Positions 34,103 to 43,677 are shown, counted from the stretch's first letter. The stretch is 64,000 nucleotides of DNA from Pseudofrankia coriaricola (GCF_001854805.1 NZ_MBLO01000125.1:30969-94968); one strand, 5' to 3'. Translations and numbers: made by a program. Notes: generated from the sequence alone by a model not told the origin.

Positions 34103-35077
34103 ATGAGACTCTCTGCCGCCGGTCCGTCGACTCGCCTCCCGCGGTGCGGCAGGGTATTGGCGGCGACGGTCTGGGTGGGCGCGATGGTCCTGGGGCTGGT
34201 CGCATGCGCCGGCTCCAGCCCGTCCGGCGGCGCGGCGACGCCCGCGGCCGCTGGGTCGTCGGCGTCGTCGGTGTCGGCGCCCCGGACGGTCTACGACGTG
34301 GCCTACGCCGGGACGTCCCCGGAGCAGCGGCTCGACCTCTACCTGCCCGCGGCCGCGGGCCGTCCGGCGCCGTTGGTCATCTGGATCCACGGCGGCGGCT
34401 GGCGGACCGGTGACAAGAGCTCCATCGCCGACCGGTACGACCCGACCGTGACCCCGCCCAAGCCCACGAGCTGCAACGACGTCGTGCAGGTCCAGGTGCC
34501 TGACGTGGCCGCGCTGACCGCCCGGGGCTACGCCGTGGCCAGCATCAACTATCGGCTCGAGCAGGACCCGATCACCGCCGTCCAGGACGCGAAGGCCGCC
34601 GTCCGCTACCTGCGAGCGGGCGCCACCCGCTACCGCCTCGACCCGGACCGGTTCGCTGCCTGGGGCAATTCGGCCGGCGCCTACTCGGCGATCATGGTCG
34701 GCCTGACCGGCGGCCAACGCACGGTCTTCGACGATCCCGCGCTGGGCAACTCCGATGTCCCGGCCACCGTGCAGGCCGTCGTCGACTGGTACGGCCCCAC
34801 CGACTTCGCCAGCATCCCAGGCCACCTCGGACCGGCAGAGAACCCGTTCACCTATATCGTCGCCGGACGGTCGCTGCCGCCGTTCCGGATCGCGAACGGG
34901 GACGCCGACTGCGTGGTGCCGGTCGCGCAGGCCCGGCGGCTCTACGACGCGCTGCGGACGGCCGGGTCAGTCGCAACGCTGGCCGTGCTGCCCGGAGCCG
35001 GTCACGAGGACCCGGCCTTCATGCGCACCCAGCTTGCCCCGACCGTCACCTTCCTGGCCCGGACCTTCGGTCAGTAG
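34103..35077 (+). CDS. Secreted alpha/beta-hydrolase lipoprotein (esterase)
   Basis: A 324-residue hydrolase. A signal peptide ends in a lipobox (LGLVACAGS). The oxyanion motif HGGGWRTGD lies near residue 97, the nucleophile Ser in WGNSAGAYSA, the acid in IANGDADCVVP and the His in LPGAGHEDPAF. It resembles BD-FAE/HSL-type esterases that act on acylated sugars or lipids at the cell surface. A GTG at 34094 is an alternative start. It is the only intact gene in the tRNA-Arg island and has normal codon use. Confidence 0.82.
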   Translation: MRLSAAGPSTRLPRCGRVLAATVWVGAMVLGLVACAGSSPSGGAATPAAAGSSASSVSAPRTVYDVAYAGTSPEQRLDLYLPAAAGRPAPLVIWIHGGGWRTGDKSSIADRYDPTVTPPKPTSCNDVVQVQVPDVAALTARGYAVASINYRLEQDPITAVQDAKAAVRYLRAGATRYRLDPDRFAAWGNSAGAYSAIMVGLTGGQRTVFDDPALGNSDVPATVQAVVDWYGPTDFASIPGHLGPAENPFTYIVAGRSLPPFRIANGDADCVVPVAQARRLYDALRTAGSVATLAVLPGAGHEDPAFMRTQLAPTVTFLARTFGQ

Positions 35078-35540
35078 GGGGACGGCGGCCAGCCCCCGGG
35101 GCGACGATGCTCGGCCCGATCCATTGCCCCAGGAGTCGCGGCGGGGACGGGACGAGAACGGACGGCGTCCGACCGCGTGACAATCAGCCGAGTCCAACCG
35201 GATAGATGCTGGCCGCACACTTCCACATGGCTAGAGCAGCACTGTTCCAGCAACAGCACGTCACCGGTCAAAGTCTCGGCTCCCAAGGCAGGGTACCTGG
35301 GCGACGTCGATCAACGCCGGATCCCGGCGCCCAAGCCCTTGGCCGGGGAGGGGACTTGTCACGCGGCCTCGGCGATGGTTCTTGCCGCGCTGTGCCACAC
35401 TCACCTGTCGCCGCGCGAGCCATGCGGTCTCAGTCTTGGTCTCGTTCAGGGCCGTTCAGCAGCGGTCGAGACCTCGCAGTGGCATCGCTCGGCCTGCATC
35501 GCGGACCGCGCTGAAGGTCGGCGGACGCACCACCGTGGCA
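35078..35540. other. Island DNA without a supported gene
   Basis: About 460 bases up to the right att repeat. Open frames are short, overlap on both strands and show no domain. It is probably decayed island DNA. Confidence 0.45.
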
Positions 35541-35595
35541 CTCCTAAGCGGTAGGCCGCAGGTCCGATTCCTGCCGGGGGCACCCAAGAACGATC
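35541..35595 (+). repeat. attR-like copy of 55-bp direct repeat
   Basis: Exact copy of 32825-32879, holding the tRNA-Arg anticodon loop to 3' end without the 5' half, so it cannot make a tRNA. With the left copy it bounds a 2.7-kb segment. The partially matching sequence after it suggests two related elements inserted one after the other. Confidence 0.85.
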
Positions 35596-35770
35596 TTGGG
35601 TCTTCTATTTACGCTGGTCATCAAACTAGGTAAGCGACATCGCGCCTCAACCTCGCCGCTCATCCAGGGACACGCCAAACCGGCCGCCACCAGCGGTTTC
35701 GCCAATCGCAGGCCGGCAGAGGTCCGTGCCCTCCGGGGTAACGGCGCCGACAGCCCGGTAACGCCAGCTT

Positions 35771-35797
35771 CGGGTTCGAGTCCCTGACGGCCCACCA
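35771..35797 (+). other. 3' end fragment of another tRNA (second att scar)
   Basis: GGGTTCGAGTCCCTGACGGCC followed by CACCA has a T-loop, 3' acceptor strand and encoded CCA, as in a tRNA-Lys-type gene. The bases before it (CGCCAGCTTC) do not pair to complete the T-stem, so only the 3' end is present. It looks like an attachment-site core left by another element. The next 284 bases (to 36081) hold no gene I can support. Confidence 0.55.
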
Positions 35798-36081
35798 CGC
35801 TGTGTAGTTAGCCTCTGACCTGGATTGATAGGTTTTACGTATCGGTTGTGTCGCTCGAGGGTCACGTGAACGCGCAGGTAGGCGGGCCTGACTCCTGGTT
35901 CGTACGGAAACATGGTCCTGCTCAACAGGCGTCCGCCCAGCCCGCGCGACAACGGGGCACCCGGCCACGGACGCACCCAGGGCCACCGGCCAAACTCAAC
36001 ATCAACAAGGCTGGGAGGCCGGCTCGCGATCACACCCGGCCGAGGCACGAAAGATCTGAGCCAATGCAGGATCGCGCTTGG

Positions 36082-37560
36082 CTATCGCGGGATGGTGTGC
36101 GGACCGGCGACTACCTGGTCGACCATTCCATAGTCCTTCGCCTCGTCGGCGGTGTACCACCGTTCGCGATCGAAGTCACGGTCAATCCGGTCCTTGGGTT
36201 GCCCAGTGTGGTGGGCAAGCCGTTCGCTTATCATTACCTTGACAAAGGCGAGCTGTTCGTCCTCGGTGGCGACGTCGGATCGGTCTGCGTTCCGGCCCGC
36301 CGTTGGCGGGCGTGTCATGATTCGCGCATGCGGCAGGGCGTAGCGTTTACCAGTCGCCCCCGCGCAAAGAAGTAGCTGTGCTATGCCCGCGACCAGTCCC
36401 ATCCCGACCGTGACAACATCGGCCTGGATGAACTGCATTGTGTCGTAGATCGCCATGCCGGCACCCACCTTGCCGCCCGGCGAGTTAAGGTAGAGGAATA
36501 TGTCGCGGTTTGGGTCCTGCGCTTCCAACAGCAACAACTGGGCGCAGATTTGGTCCGCCCGGTCGTCCTCCAGGACCGCGCCGACGACGATGATCCGCTC
36601 CCGCAGCAGCCGTGCCTCCTGCTCCGGCCAGAGGGGGTCCGTCTGCTCAGGCGTGCGGTTCGGGAGCGGAGACTCGGCGGATGGCTCGGTCGGGGTCGCG
36701 TCGCTCGGCGGGGTGCTCGTCGTAGTAGCTGGGTTGTCGGGGTCGACGTGCTTGGGCCGATCCTCGAAGATCTTGATGACGACCCACCGCTGGCCGCGCG
36801 GTTCGGCCTGCCGGCCGGGGTAAACCCGGACCTGGGTCCTGGCCGGGCAGGCGGCGGACAGTTCGCCCGCCAGGGCCAACCCAAGATCGCTCCCGTCTCC
36901 CCAGAACCTCCGGCGGTTGGCTCCAGTAATCTGCGGGTCTTCCTCGAACACCTCGGGGACGGTTTCCTCGAAAAGTCCGCTCATGAACTCGGGCGACGGT
37001 GGCTCCCGCCCTTCGACCAGGACGCCGACGTGGACGAGCGGCAGGTTGAGGCGCGGTGTCTGGACCTCGTCGCGGCGTCCGTTCGGACGTGGCGCGGAAT
37101 CCATCTCCCCACCGCATCGGAGGCAGCCACGAAGAATGCCCGTCGGTCCCGTCGGCACGTGCGTTCGACAGAGCGTCTCGCCGCACTTCTTGCAACCCGC
37201 GCCGAGCGGATTGGCGATCACGAGAGTTCGCCAGGCGTCTCTCGAGTGGTGCGCGCTGACCCAGGTCACCTGACAGCCAGGCGCGTCGCAGAAACAGAAG
37301 ATCGGGGAAAGGCGGCTGTCCATCAGATGCGGGCGCTCGAGCACCTCGTCGGGGCTCGCGTCGGCGGTCCGCCGCGTGCCCGCGCGAACCACCTCGCTGG
37401 CCAGCATCCGCGCCTCCGGCTGACCCGGGTAGACGTCAAAGATGATCAAAAGCCGCTGCAGGGCTGACCGATACCTTCGCGCCTCGTACAACGAGAGCGC
37501 GTCGTCCAGCAGTGTCCGCGTCCACCGCGTCACCCCGGACGTTCCTTGGCCAGCGATCAT
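36082..37560 (-). CDS. ClpP-like pseudoprotease fused to a zinc-binding N-terminal region
   Basis: A 492-residue protein. Residues 10-55 form a TPR-like helical pair (ALSLYEARRYRSALQRLLII). Residues 88-155 are Cys-rich (CFCDAPGC, CKKCGETLC, CLRCGG), probably one or two zinc ribbons. Residues 175-270 form an alpha/beta region I do not recognise. A Pro/Thr linker follows, and residues 310-487 are a ClpP fold (LYLNSPGGKVGAGMAIYD, GKRYALPHARIM). The catalytic Ser, His and Asp are replaced by Gly392, Arg417 and Glu466, so it should be inactive as a protease. It may be a scaffold, a ClpR-like subunit or a substrate binder. The second start (ATG 37560, GAGG 7 nt upstream) was chosen over ATG 37578. 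It sits among mobile-DNA remnants without an evident partner. Confidence 0.85.
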   Translation of the reverse strand: MIAGQGTSGVTRWTRTLLDDALSLYEARRYRSALQRLLIIFDVYPGQPEARMLASEVVRAGTRRTADASPDEVLERPHLMDSRLSPIFCFCDAPGCQVTWVSAHHSRDAWRTLVIANPLGAGCKKCGETLCRTHVPTGPTGILRGCLRCGGEMDSAPRPNGRRDEVQTPRLNLPLVHVGVLVEGREPPSPEFMSGLFEETVPEVFEEDPQITGANRRRFWGDGSDLGLALAGELSAACPARTQVRVYPGRQAEPRGQRWVVIKIFEDRPKHVDPDNPATTTSTPPSDATPTEPSAESPLPNRTPEQTDPLWPEQEARLLRERIIVVGAVLEDDRADQICAQLLLLEAQDPNRDIFLYLNSPGGKVGAGMAIYDTMQFIQADVVTVGMGLVAGIAQLLLCAGATGKRYALPHARIMTRPPTAGRNADRSDVATEDEQLAFVKVMISERLAHHTGQPKDRIDRDFDRERWYTADEAKDYGMVDQVVAGPHTIPR

Positions 37561-37744
37561 CACGACGCCTCGGCGCATCTGGCAATATTGCGCGGCAGTG
37601 CTATCACCATTCCGTCATTCTGCGGGTTGCGGTCCGCGCAAGTCCGCGCTTCGGAGCGCCGCCAGCGGGGCTACCGGGAAGCAGCACAGCCATCCGGGTC
37701 TCCCTGGTACTCCAAGTCGCTGCTCTGTGATCATTTGGTTTGTG

Positions 37745-37903
37745 GTCTCGGCGGCGATAGTGGCTGGTCCCGGCGTTGGCTGCGTGGCGTCGTCGCCAAC
37801 GTGACCAGCGCAGGACGTGATCGAGCGCTATGGCTGGCGGGGTGATGATCGCGTTGACGAGGCGACGGGTCTCGTTGACGGTGATCGGTAGGAGGTGCTC
37901 ATC
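37745..37903 (-). pseudogene. C-terminal remnant of IS701-type transposase
   Basis: DEHLLPITVNETRRLVNAII and LRWSRWRRRHAANAGTSHYR are the conserved end of IS701-family DDE transposases. The catalytic part is absent, and the frame runs on into non-matching sequence. Confidence 0.6.
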
Positions 37904-37913
37904 GCCTGGCTGG

Positions 37914-38045
37914 TCACGCTGCTCGGCCGCGGCGTAGTCCGAGCGCGAGGACACTCTCGAACCCGAGGAGAAACGCCAACGCGACCACGAGGCCCCCGAT
38001 CACGGGCACAAGTCGGGTCGGCGCGTCCCGAGCCGCGACAGATTC
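37914..38045 (-). pseudogene. C-terminal end of a membrane protein
   Basis: The frame LVPVIGGLVVALAFLLGFES, ending ALGLRRGRAA before a stop codon, forms one clear membrane helix and a basic tail. No start or upstream domain remains. It abuts the IS701 remnant, so it was probably cut by that insertion. Confidence 0.4.
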
Positions 38046-38438
38046 GGAACGCTTGTTCGATTCGATAGATGATGTTCCGGTTGGCGCGGTCACCGGGCGT
38101 CGCCCCTGGCTACGGCCCGGGTAGCGACCGGACGGACAGCGATTTCAGGGCCAGCAACCAAGATCGAACGGTTCGGATGCTGGTACATGGTCCACTACGG
38201 CGAGCGACAGGTCACTGACCTGGTCAAATAGGCTGTACCTATCTGCTGGGCTGCTCGGGCGTTGCCTAAACGAGCAGGTAGATAGGCAGATCATCCGGTT
38301 CGTACGGCTCGCCCATCAGGACCACCAGACCGACAAGAGCCACTCGTGCGAACGTCCCCCGACCGTGGCCAGGGGTGGCACCGGTCGCCGGCGACCGGGT
38401 CTGCCCAGCCCACCACGCAGCCGCCGCCGTTGCCGCGA
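38046..38438. other. Intergenic region without a supported gene
   Basis: About 390 bases, with an AT-richer part near 38040-38080 and 38220-38290. Short frames on both strands have no domain. It lies downstream of the TetR gene and upstream of decayed IS DNA. Confidence 0.45.
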
Positions 38439-39011
38439 TCAGCCCCACCAGGTGGGAACGCAGGCGACGGCGGCCTCGACCAGGTCCGTTTTCGTCACCG
38501 TGTCGTCGCTGAGCCACCCGGAGATGGCACCGGCGAAGCCGTGGGCGACAAATTGGGCGATGATCTGATGGTTGCCGGCAGGCAGGTCCGGATGGGCGCA
38601 CCGGGCGATGAAAGCCAGGCTGTAATCGGTGAAATGGCGAACCAGCGCCTCGTACACGCCGCGGTCGGCCGGGTCCCGCAAAGCATGCTGATAGACGGCC
38701 TGGAACCGTTCGACGTGGTCGGCGACGTCGGCGGTGGCCAGACGCAGCATCTGCGCCGCCGAATATCCGCCTCCGGCTCGTCGATCCTCCTCCAAGCGGT
38801 GGGCGCGCTCCAGATCGGCGTAGAGGACCTCGATGAGGAGTTCGAGGGGACTGCCATAGCGGTTGTAAAAAGTCGCGCGAGTCACCCCGGCACGGTCGGC
38901 CAGCTCGGCAACGGTGATCTGTGAGACCGGGCGCAGGGCTGCGAGATCCACGATCGCCTGCGCCAGGACTTCCGTCGTACGTGCGATCCGCGGATCTATC
39001 CGGTCAGCCAT
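38439..39011 (-). CDS. TetR-family transcriptional regulator
   Basis: A 190-residue repressor. The N-terminal HTH is clear (ITVAELADRAGVTRATFYNR, near residues 33-52), and a helical ligand-binding C-terminal domain resembles TetR_C of the type with FTDYSLAFIARCAHPD. It is divergent from the SnoaL-like gene at 39150 across 138 bp containing a perfect 17-bp palindrome, so it probably represses that gene and itself. The ligand is unknown. No strong alternative start is seen. Confidence 0.87.
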   Translation of the reverse strand: MADRIDPRIARTTEVLAQAIVDLAALRPVSQITVAELADRAGVTRATFYNRYGSPLELLIEVLYADLERAHRLEEDRRAGGGYSAAQMLRLATADVADHVERFQAVYQHALRDPADRGVYEALVRHFTDYSLAFIARCAHPDLPAGNHQIIAQFVAHGFAGAISGWLSDDTVTKTDLVEAAVACVPTWWG

Positions 39012-39049
39012 CCGTCGCCCTCCCCGCCAGCGTCCGAACGGACCGGCCT

Positions 39050-39066
39050 CCGCCGTTCAACGGCGG
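39050..39066. promoter_or_regulatory. Palindrome between the TetR gene and SnoaL-like gene
   Basis: CCGCCGTT-C-AACGGCGG is a perfect 17-bp palindrome. GTCCGAACGGAC lies just left of it, and a TAAAAT -10-like box (39123-39128) to the right serves the rightward gene. A TetR operator is likely, but this is inference. Confidence 0.45.
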
Positions 39067-39149
39067 CCCGTCGCAGCTCAGCGCCCGTTGCGTCGCAGCC
39101 TAAAACCTGCTGTTATCCACGTGTAAAATAGTCTTTGTGAGAGGCCACC

Positions 39150-39617
39150 ATGGCACAGCACACGACAATCTCACCCGCGGAAGCCGCTGACCGACTGGCC
39201 ATCCGCGAACTGGTCGACGCGTACGCGCGCTGCGCGGACCGGCGCGACGCCAAGGGCCAGATGGCGCTGTTCACCGAGGACACGCGCTTCCTGGTGTTCA
39301 TGGACTACGACTCCCCCGAGCCGACCCAACAGGTACGCGGGCGCGCGTCGCTGGCACCCGTGTTCGACACCCTCAACGCCTACGCGGTCACCATGCACTT
39401 CAACGGGCAGAGCACGGTCGTCCTCGACGGAGACCAGGCGAGCGGCGAGAGCTACTGCCTGGCGCACCACCTGTCGGTCGCCGAGGGTGGACAGCGCACC
39501 GTGATGATCGCTTCTATTCGCTACCTCGATGAGTTCGTCAAGCAGGACGGCCAGTGGCTCTTCGCCGAGCGCCGGCTGATGGTCAACTGGGTGGAGACCC
39601 GACCGTCTACACCTTGA
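39150..39617 (+). CDS. SnoaL-like (NTF2-fold) protein
   Basis: A 155-residue protein with the SnoaL_4-type pattern: IRELVDAYARCADRRDAKGQ at the start, FTEDTRFLVFMDYD, then strands around FNGQSTVVLDGDQASGESYC and RYLDEFVKQDGQWLFAERRL. Members are small polyketide cyclases, dehydratases or hydroxylating-dioxygenase-like subunits; no catalytic set can be assigned with certainty. GAGAGG precedes the ATG. The gene is divergent from a TetR gene, which probably controls it. Confidence 0.82.
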   Translation: MAQHTTISPAEAADRLAIRELVDAYARCADRRDAKGQMALFTEDTRFLVFMDYDSPEPTQQVRGRASLAPVFDTLNAYAVTMHFNGQSTVVLDGDQASGESYCLAHHLSVAEGGQRTVMIASIRYLDEFVKQDGQWLFAERRLMVNWVETRPSTP

Positions 39618-39838
39618 TCTCTCGGCCGGCCGGCGTCCAACTGCCCCATGGCGCCCAGGCTCCGGCCGCGGATTCACGGGAGCGACACGCACCCAGTCGA
39701 ACCGGAACGTGGAGTGACATCACATTTTGGGCCACGGACCGGCCAGCGATGATCTGCCCGGCCGAAGCGGACCCGGTAGAAATCGGTCAGGCCTGAGGCA
39801 GCCCCTGGCTGTCAGGTGCGAGGAGTGCTGACGGACAC

Positions 39839-42538
39839 ATGACGAGCGTGGCGACGGAGCAGCACGCTAACCAGGTGCCGCGGCAGAGCGCACAACGCTC
39901 TGCGGGTACTCGTGGAATGCTCGACCGGCCGGATCTGCTCCGGCTGCTGGATCGCGCGACGACCAAACGGGTGACGGTCATCTCCGCCCCACCGGGAAGC
40001 GGCAAGACCTCGCTGCTGCGGGCGTGGGCCGATCGCTCGGACCTCCGTCATCGCGTCGCGTACGCGTCCGTCGACCGAGGCCAACAGGACACGCAGCTCT
40101 TCTGGTCAGCGCTTCTGGAGGCGATCCGCGGCCCAGCGTCCTCGACCGGCGCTGCGGCCCCAGGTGCGGCGACACTCGACGGCGACCAATGGGTCGATGC
40201 GGTCGTTGCGGCGCTTGCCGAGGTCGAGCCCGCCGTCCTGATCATCGACGATCTCCACGAGCTCAACCTGGCTGATGGCCGCGGACAGCTTGAACGCCTT
40301 GTCTCGACGTTGCCGCGCTCTGCGCGGCTGGTGCTGTCCTCTCGGCGAAATCCGCCCATACGGCTGCACCAGCTCAGGCTGGCTGACGAGCTGGCGGAGA
40401 TCCGAGCTGACGATCTTCGATTCTCGAGGACCGAGGCACGCGAGTTGCTCGCCGCCTCCGGGATCACCCTGTCCGAGCGCGCGATAGCGACGTTGCACCA
40501 GCGCACAGAAGGCTGGGCAGCCGGCCTGCGTATGGCAGTGATGTCGCTTCGGGGTCACCCAGACCCCGAACGGTTCGTGGCAGAGTTCTCGGGCATCGAC
40601 CGGGCGGTCGGGGAATACCTGATGGCCGAGATGTTCGAAAGACAACCAAGCATGATCCAGAACCTGCTGTTGCGTACCGCGCTTGTCGACCGCCTGAACG
40701 GCGAGCTCGCAGACCTGCTGGCCGGCCTATCGGGCTCCGAGCAAGTGCTGCTGCACCTGGAAGACGCCAACGCCTTCGTCGTCTCGCTCAACCCCAGCCG
40801 TACCTGGTTTCGCTACCATCAGCTTTTCGCCGACTTTCTGCGCCTTGAGCTGCGCAGACGGCACGCCGACGAGATTCCTGACCTACACCGCCGAGCGGCG
40901 CAGTGGCTTGATCATCATGGTGAGATCGCCGACGCCGTGCGGCACCTCCTCGCCGCCGGCGAGTGGCCTGACGCGGCCCGGCTGCTCGCGGACCATCTGT
41001 TCAGTCTCACCCTCGACGGGCAGGAAGGCACGATCGCCGCGCTGCTTCGGCTGTTCCCGGCCGGCGTCTCCGTCGATCACCCCGAGCTGGCATTGGCACA
41101 CGCAGCGGTCGAACTCGCGCAGGGCCGTTTGGAGGAAGCCGCCGCCCGGCTGGCCCAAGCCGAAACCCACGCCCAGAGCGCCTCGCCAGACCGCCGTCCG
41201 AGCCTCGCGGTGGCAGTCGCTTCGTTGCGGCTCGCGCGAGCCCGGCGCAGCGGGCGATTCACCGAAGTCCTGGAACAGGTAAGCCTGCTCGACGCCTCAA
41301 CAGCAGGCACATCGAGCGACCTCATCGCGATGAGCAGTGAGTTGCGAGCCGTCGCGCTGATGAATCTCGGGATCGTGGAGACGTGGTCAGGCCGGTTCGC
41401 CGACGCGGACCGGCACATGACCGAAGGAGCGACGCTCGCGGAGGCGATCGGCAGGCCGTATCTGGAGGTCACCTGCCGCGCCTACCAGGCGTTTCCATCC
41501 CCCCTCAGCTCGCTCGCCACGGCACGCGACCGCGGTCGTCAGGCGCTGACCGTGGCCGAACGCCATGGCCTGACGGACCACCCGGTCCTCGCGCCCGCGA
41601 TGGGAGCGATCGCCTGCATCACGGTGTGGATGGGCGAGTTCGAGGAGGGCGAGCGCTGGCTTCGCCACGGCTGGAGCGTCGTTCAGCCAGACATCGACCC
41701 TGCCACTGCGGTGCTGTTGCACATGGTGACCGGCATGGTGCACGCCGGTCGCGGCGAACACCGGTCGGCACTTGAAGCGCTCACAGCGGCCGTGCGGGCG
41801 CAGTCTCTGCTCACCGGTGCGCACATTCTCGCGACGGTGATTGCAGAATGGCTCGCGGTCACCCAGGCTCGGCTCGGGATGCCCGACGAGGCCCGCGCGA
41901 CGATCGCCGCGTTCTCCGCCGAACACGAACCGATGCATGGCATCGTGCTGGCCAGAGCACTCATCAGCCTGACCGAGGGCGACCCTGCCGTGGCGCTAGC
42001 TGCCCTCGGGGACGTGCGGGACATGGCGCCGCCACCCGGCTTCCCGGCCTACGCACTCGTAGAAGCACATGTGCTCGCCGGCCTCGCGTACCTCGCCCTG
42101 GGCGATCAAAGGGCCGCCGCCGCGTCGGCCGAGGCAGCGCTCGCCGCTGCGGAACCAGATCGGCTGATCTACCCGTTCGCCCTGTTCGACGCTGCCGAGC
42201 TCCTCAATGTGCTTCCGCGGCATCAGACGGCGCATGGCGCGTTGCTCGTCGATGTCGTCGACCTCCTGCGGGAGACTCCGCCGCCAGGTCGCGACCGCGG
42301 CCAGGCCTCGTCCTCGGTCGCGCTCAGCCGTAGCGAACTGCGGGTACTGCGCTATCTGCCAACGAACCTCACGCGGCCAGAGATCGCCCGGGAGCTCGGC
42401 GTGTCGATCCACACGGTCAACACGCACATCCGCAACGTCTACGCCAAGCTCGGCGCGCGCGACCGGTCCACCGCTGTTCAACAGGCACGCCACCTGCGGC
42501 TCCTGTCCAACCAGCTCCCGTCGACACGGCCCATCTAG
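39839..42538 (+). CDS. Large ATP-binding LuxR-family (MalT-like) regulator
   Basis: An 899-residue LAL/STAND regulator. Walker A is APPGSGKTSLLRAW near residue 49, Walker B is VLIIDDLHEL near 136, followed by a winged-helix region, TPR-like helices (about 350-800) and a C-terminal LuxR HTH (LSRSELRVLRYLPTNLTRPE, IARELGVSIHTVNTHIRNVY). Such proteins bind a small molecule and ATP, oligomerise and activate promoters. Four genes in a row on the plus strand (this gene, esterase, FMN reductase, MFS exporter) suggest that it activates the following three. The 221 bp before it hold no gene. Confidence 0.9.
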   Translation: MTSVATEQHANQVPRQSAQRSAGTRGMLDRPDLLRLLDRATTKRVTVISAPPGSGKTSLLRAWADRSDLRHRVAYASVDRGQQDTQLFWSALLEAIRGPASSTGAAAPGAATLDGDQWVDAVVAALAEVEPAVLIIDDLHELNLADGRGQLERLVSTLPRSARLVLSSRRNPPIRLHQLRLADELAEIRADDLRFSRTEARELLAASGITLSERAIATLHQRTEGWAAGLRMAVMSLRGHPDPERFVAEFSGIDRAVGEYLMAEMFERQPSMIQNLLLRTALVDRLNGELADLLAGLSGSEQVLLHLEDANAFVVSLNPSRTWFRYHQLFADFLRLELRRRHADEIPDLHRRAAQWLDHHGEIADAVRHLLAAGEWPDAARLLADHLFSLTLDGQEGTIAALLRLFPAGVSVDHPELALAHAAVELAQGRLEEAAARLAQAETHAQSASPDRRPSLAVAVASLRLARARRSGRFTEVLEQVSLLDASTAGTSSDLIAMSSELRAVALMNLGIVETWSGRFADADRHMTEGATLAEAIGRPYLEVTCRAYQAFPSPLSSLATARDRGRQALTVAERHGLTDHPVLAPAMGAIACITVWMGEFEEGERWLRHGWSVVQPDIDPATAVLLHMVTGMVHAGRGEHRSALEALTAAVRAQSLLTGAHILATVIAEWLAVTQARLGMPDEARATIAAFSAEHEPMHGIVLARALISLTEGDPAVALAALGDVRDMAPPPGFPAYALVEAHVLAGLAYLALGDQRAAAASAEAALAAAEPDRLIYPFALFDAAELLNVLPRHQTAHGALLVDVVDLLRETPPPGRDRGQASSSVALSRSELRVLRYLPTNLTRPEIARELGVSIHTVNTHIRNVYAKLGARDRSTAVQQARHLRLLSNQLPSTRPI

Positions 42539-42768
42539 CCCGGCGCGATCCTCCTGTCCTCCGCTGAGGCCGATCAGGTCCGCAGCCCCTCTCGCGACGA
42601 GCCCGCGACGGTCGCGCGCCACCACCAGCCGTCTGGGATCGGTGCGTCGCCGATGGCCGGTCTTCGTCCACCACCCGCAGGGACTGCGCCCGCGCTGAAG
42701 CCGGTGGCATGGGTAATCACCTGGATCTGGCGAGGGCCGGTCACCGGGATTCAGGCCATCGTGCGCTC

Positions 42769-43677
42769 ATGAGCACGGAACAGCAGCGCCAGCTAGACGC
42801 CATCCTTCGCCAGGGCGGGCTGGACACCAGCGCAGACGTCGCCACGATGCGGGCGGCCTTCAGCGATCTCATGGCACGGATACCGGTGGCTCCCGACGTG
42901 CAGCAGAAACCCGTGGAGCTGGGCGGGGTCGCAGGCATCGAGGTCACCATCCAGGGCCACGACTCCGAGAATGTGATCCTCTATTTTCACGGAGGTGTCT
43001 ACGTCATCGGCAACGCCGAAGCGACGGTGCCGTTGGCAAGTGATCTCGCGCGAAGAACCGGCACCAAGGTCATCACGACCGACTACCGGCTAGCGCCCGA
43101 ACATCCCTATCCAGCCGCGGTCAGGGACGCACGGGCAGCCTACGAAGCCCTCCTCGCCCAGGGCATCGCGCCAGCGCACATCGCTCTCGCGGGCGAATCA
43201 GCCGGAGGCGGGCTGGCCGTGGCCGCGCTGCTCGCCCTGCGGGACAGCGGCGTGCCCCTGCCGGGCTGCGGGTACCTGATGTCGCCCTACGTGGACCTCA
43301 CGCTGTCCGGAGAGACGCTGGCCACCAAGCAGACGCTCGACCCGCTACTCACCCTCGACGGGCTTCGCGCCCGGGTTCCGGACTATGTCGGGACCGCCGA
43401 CGCCGCCGACCCCTACATCAGCCCGATCTTCGGCGACCTCCGCGAATTGCCGCCGCTGCTGATCCAGGTGGGTTCCCACGAGATCCTCCTCGGTGACGCC
43501 CTCCGGCTCGCCTGGCAGGCAGCCATTCACGACGTCCCGGTCACGCTCGATGTCACCCCCGGTGTCCCGCACGTCTTCCAGGCCTACGCAGGTCTCCTCG
43601 ACGAGGCGGGCGAGGCACTGGACCGGGCGTCACGCTTTCTGAATCTTCACCTCGCCCACCCGGAGGTCCAACTGTGA
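42769..43677 (+). CDS. Alpha/beta-hydrolase, hormone-sensitive lipase family
   Basis: A 302-residue esterase. The HSL motif is YFHGGVYVIGNAE near residue 75; the variant HGGV lacks the usual third Gly. The nucleophile Ser is in LAGESAGGGLAVA, the acid in GSHEILLGDA and the His in PGVPHVFQAYA. YRLAPEHPYPAA is typical. It cleaves short acyl esters in the cytoplasm. ATG at 42769 (MSTEQQRQLDAIL) was chosen from the family start. Its stop overlaps the next start by 4 bp (GTGA), so they are cotranslated. Confidence 0.88.
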   Translation: MSTEQQRQLDAILRQGGLDTSADVATMRAAFSDLMARIPVAPDVQQKPVELGGVAGIEVTIQGHDSENVILYFHGGVYVIGNAEATVPLASDLARRTGTKVITTDYRLAPEHPYPAAVRDARAAYEALLAQGIAPAHIALAGESAGGGLAVAALLALRDSGVPLPGCGYLMSPYVDLTLSGETLATKQTLDPLLTLDGLRARVPDYVGTADAADPYISPIFGDLRELPPLLIQVGSHEILLGDALRLAWQAAIHDVPVTLDVTPGVPHVFQAYAGLLDEAGEALDRASRFLNLHLAHPEVQL

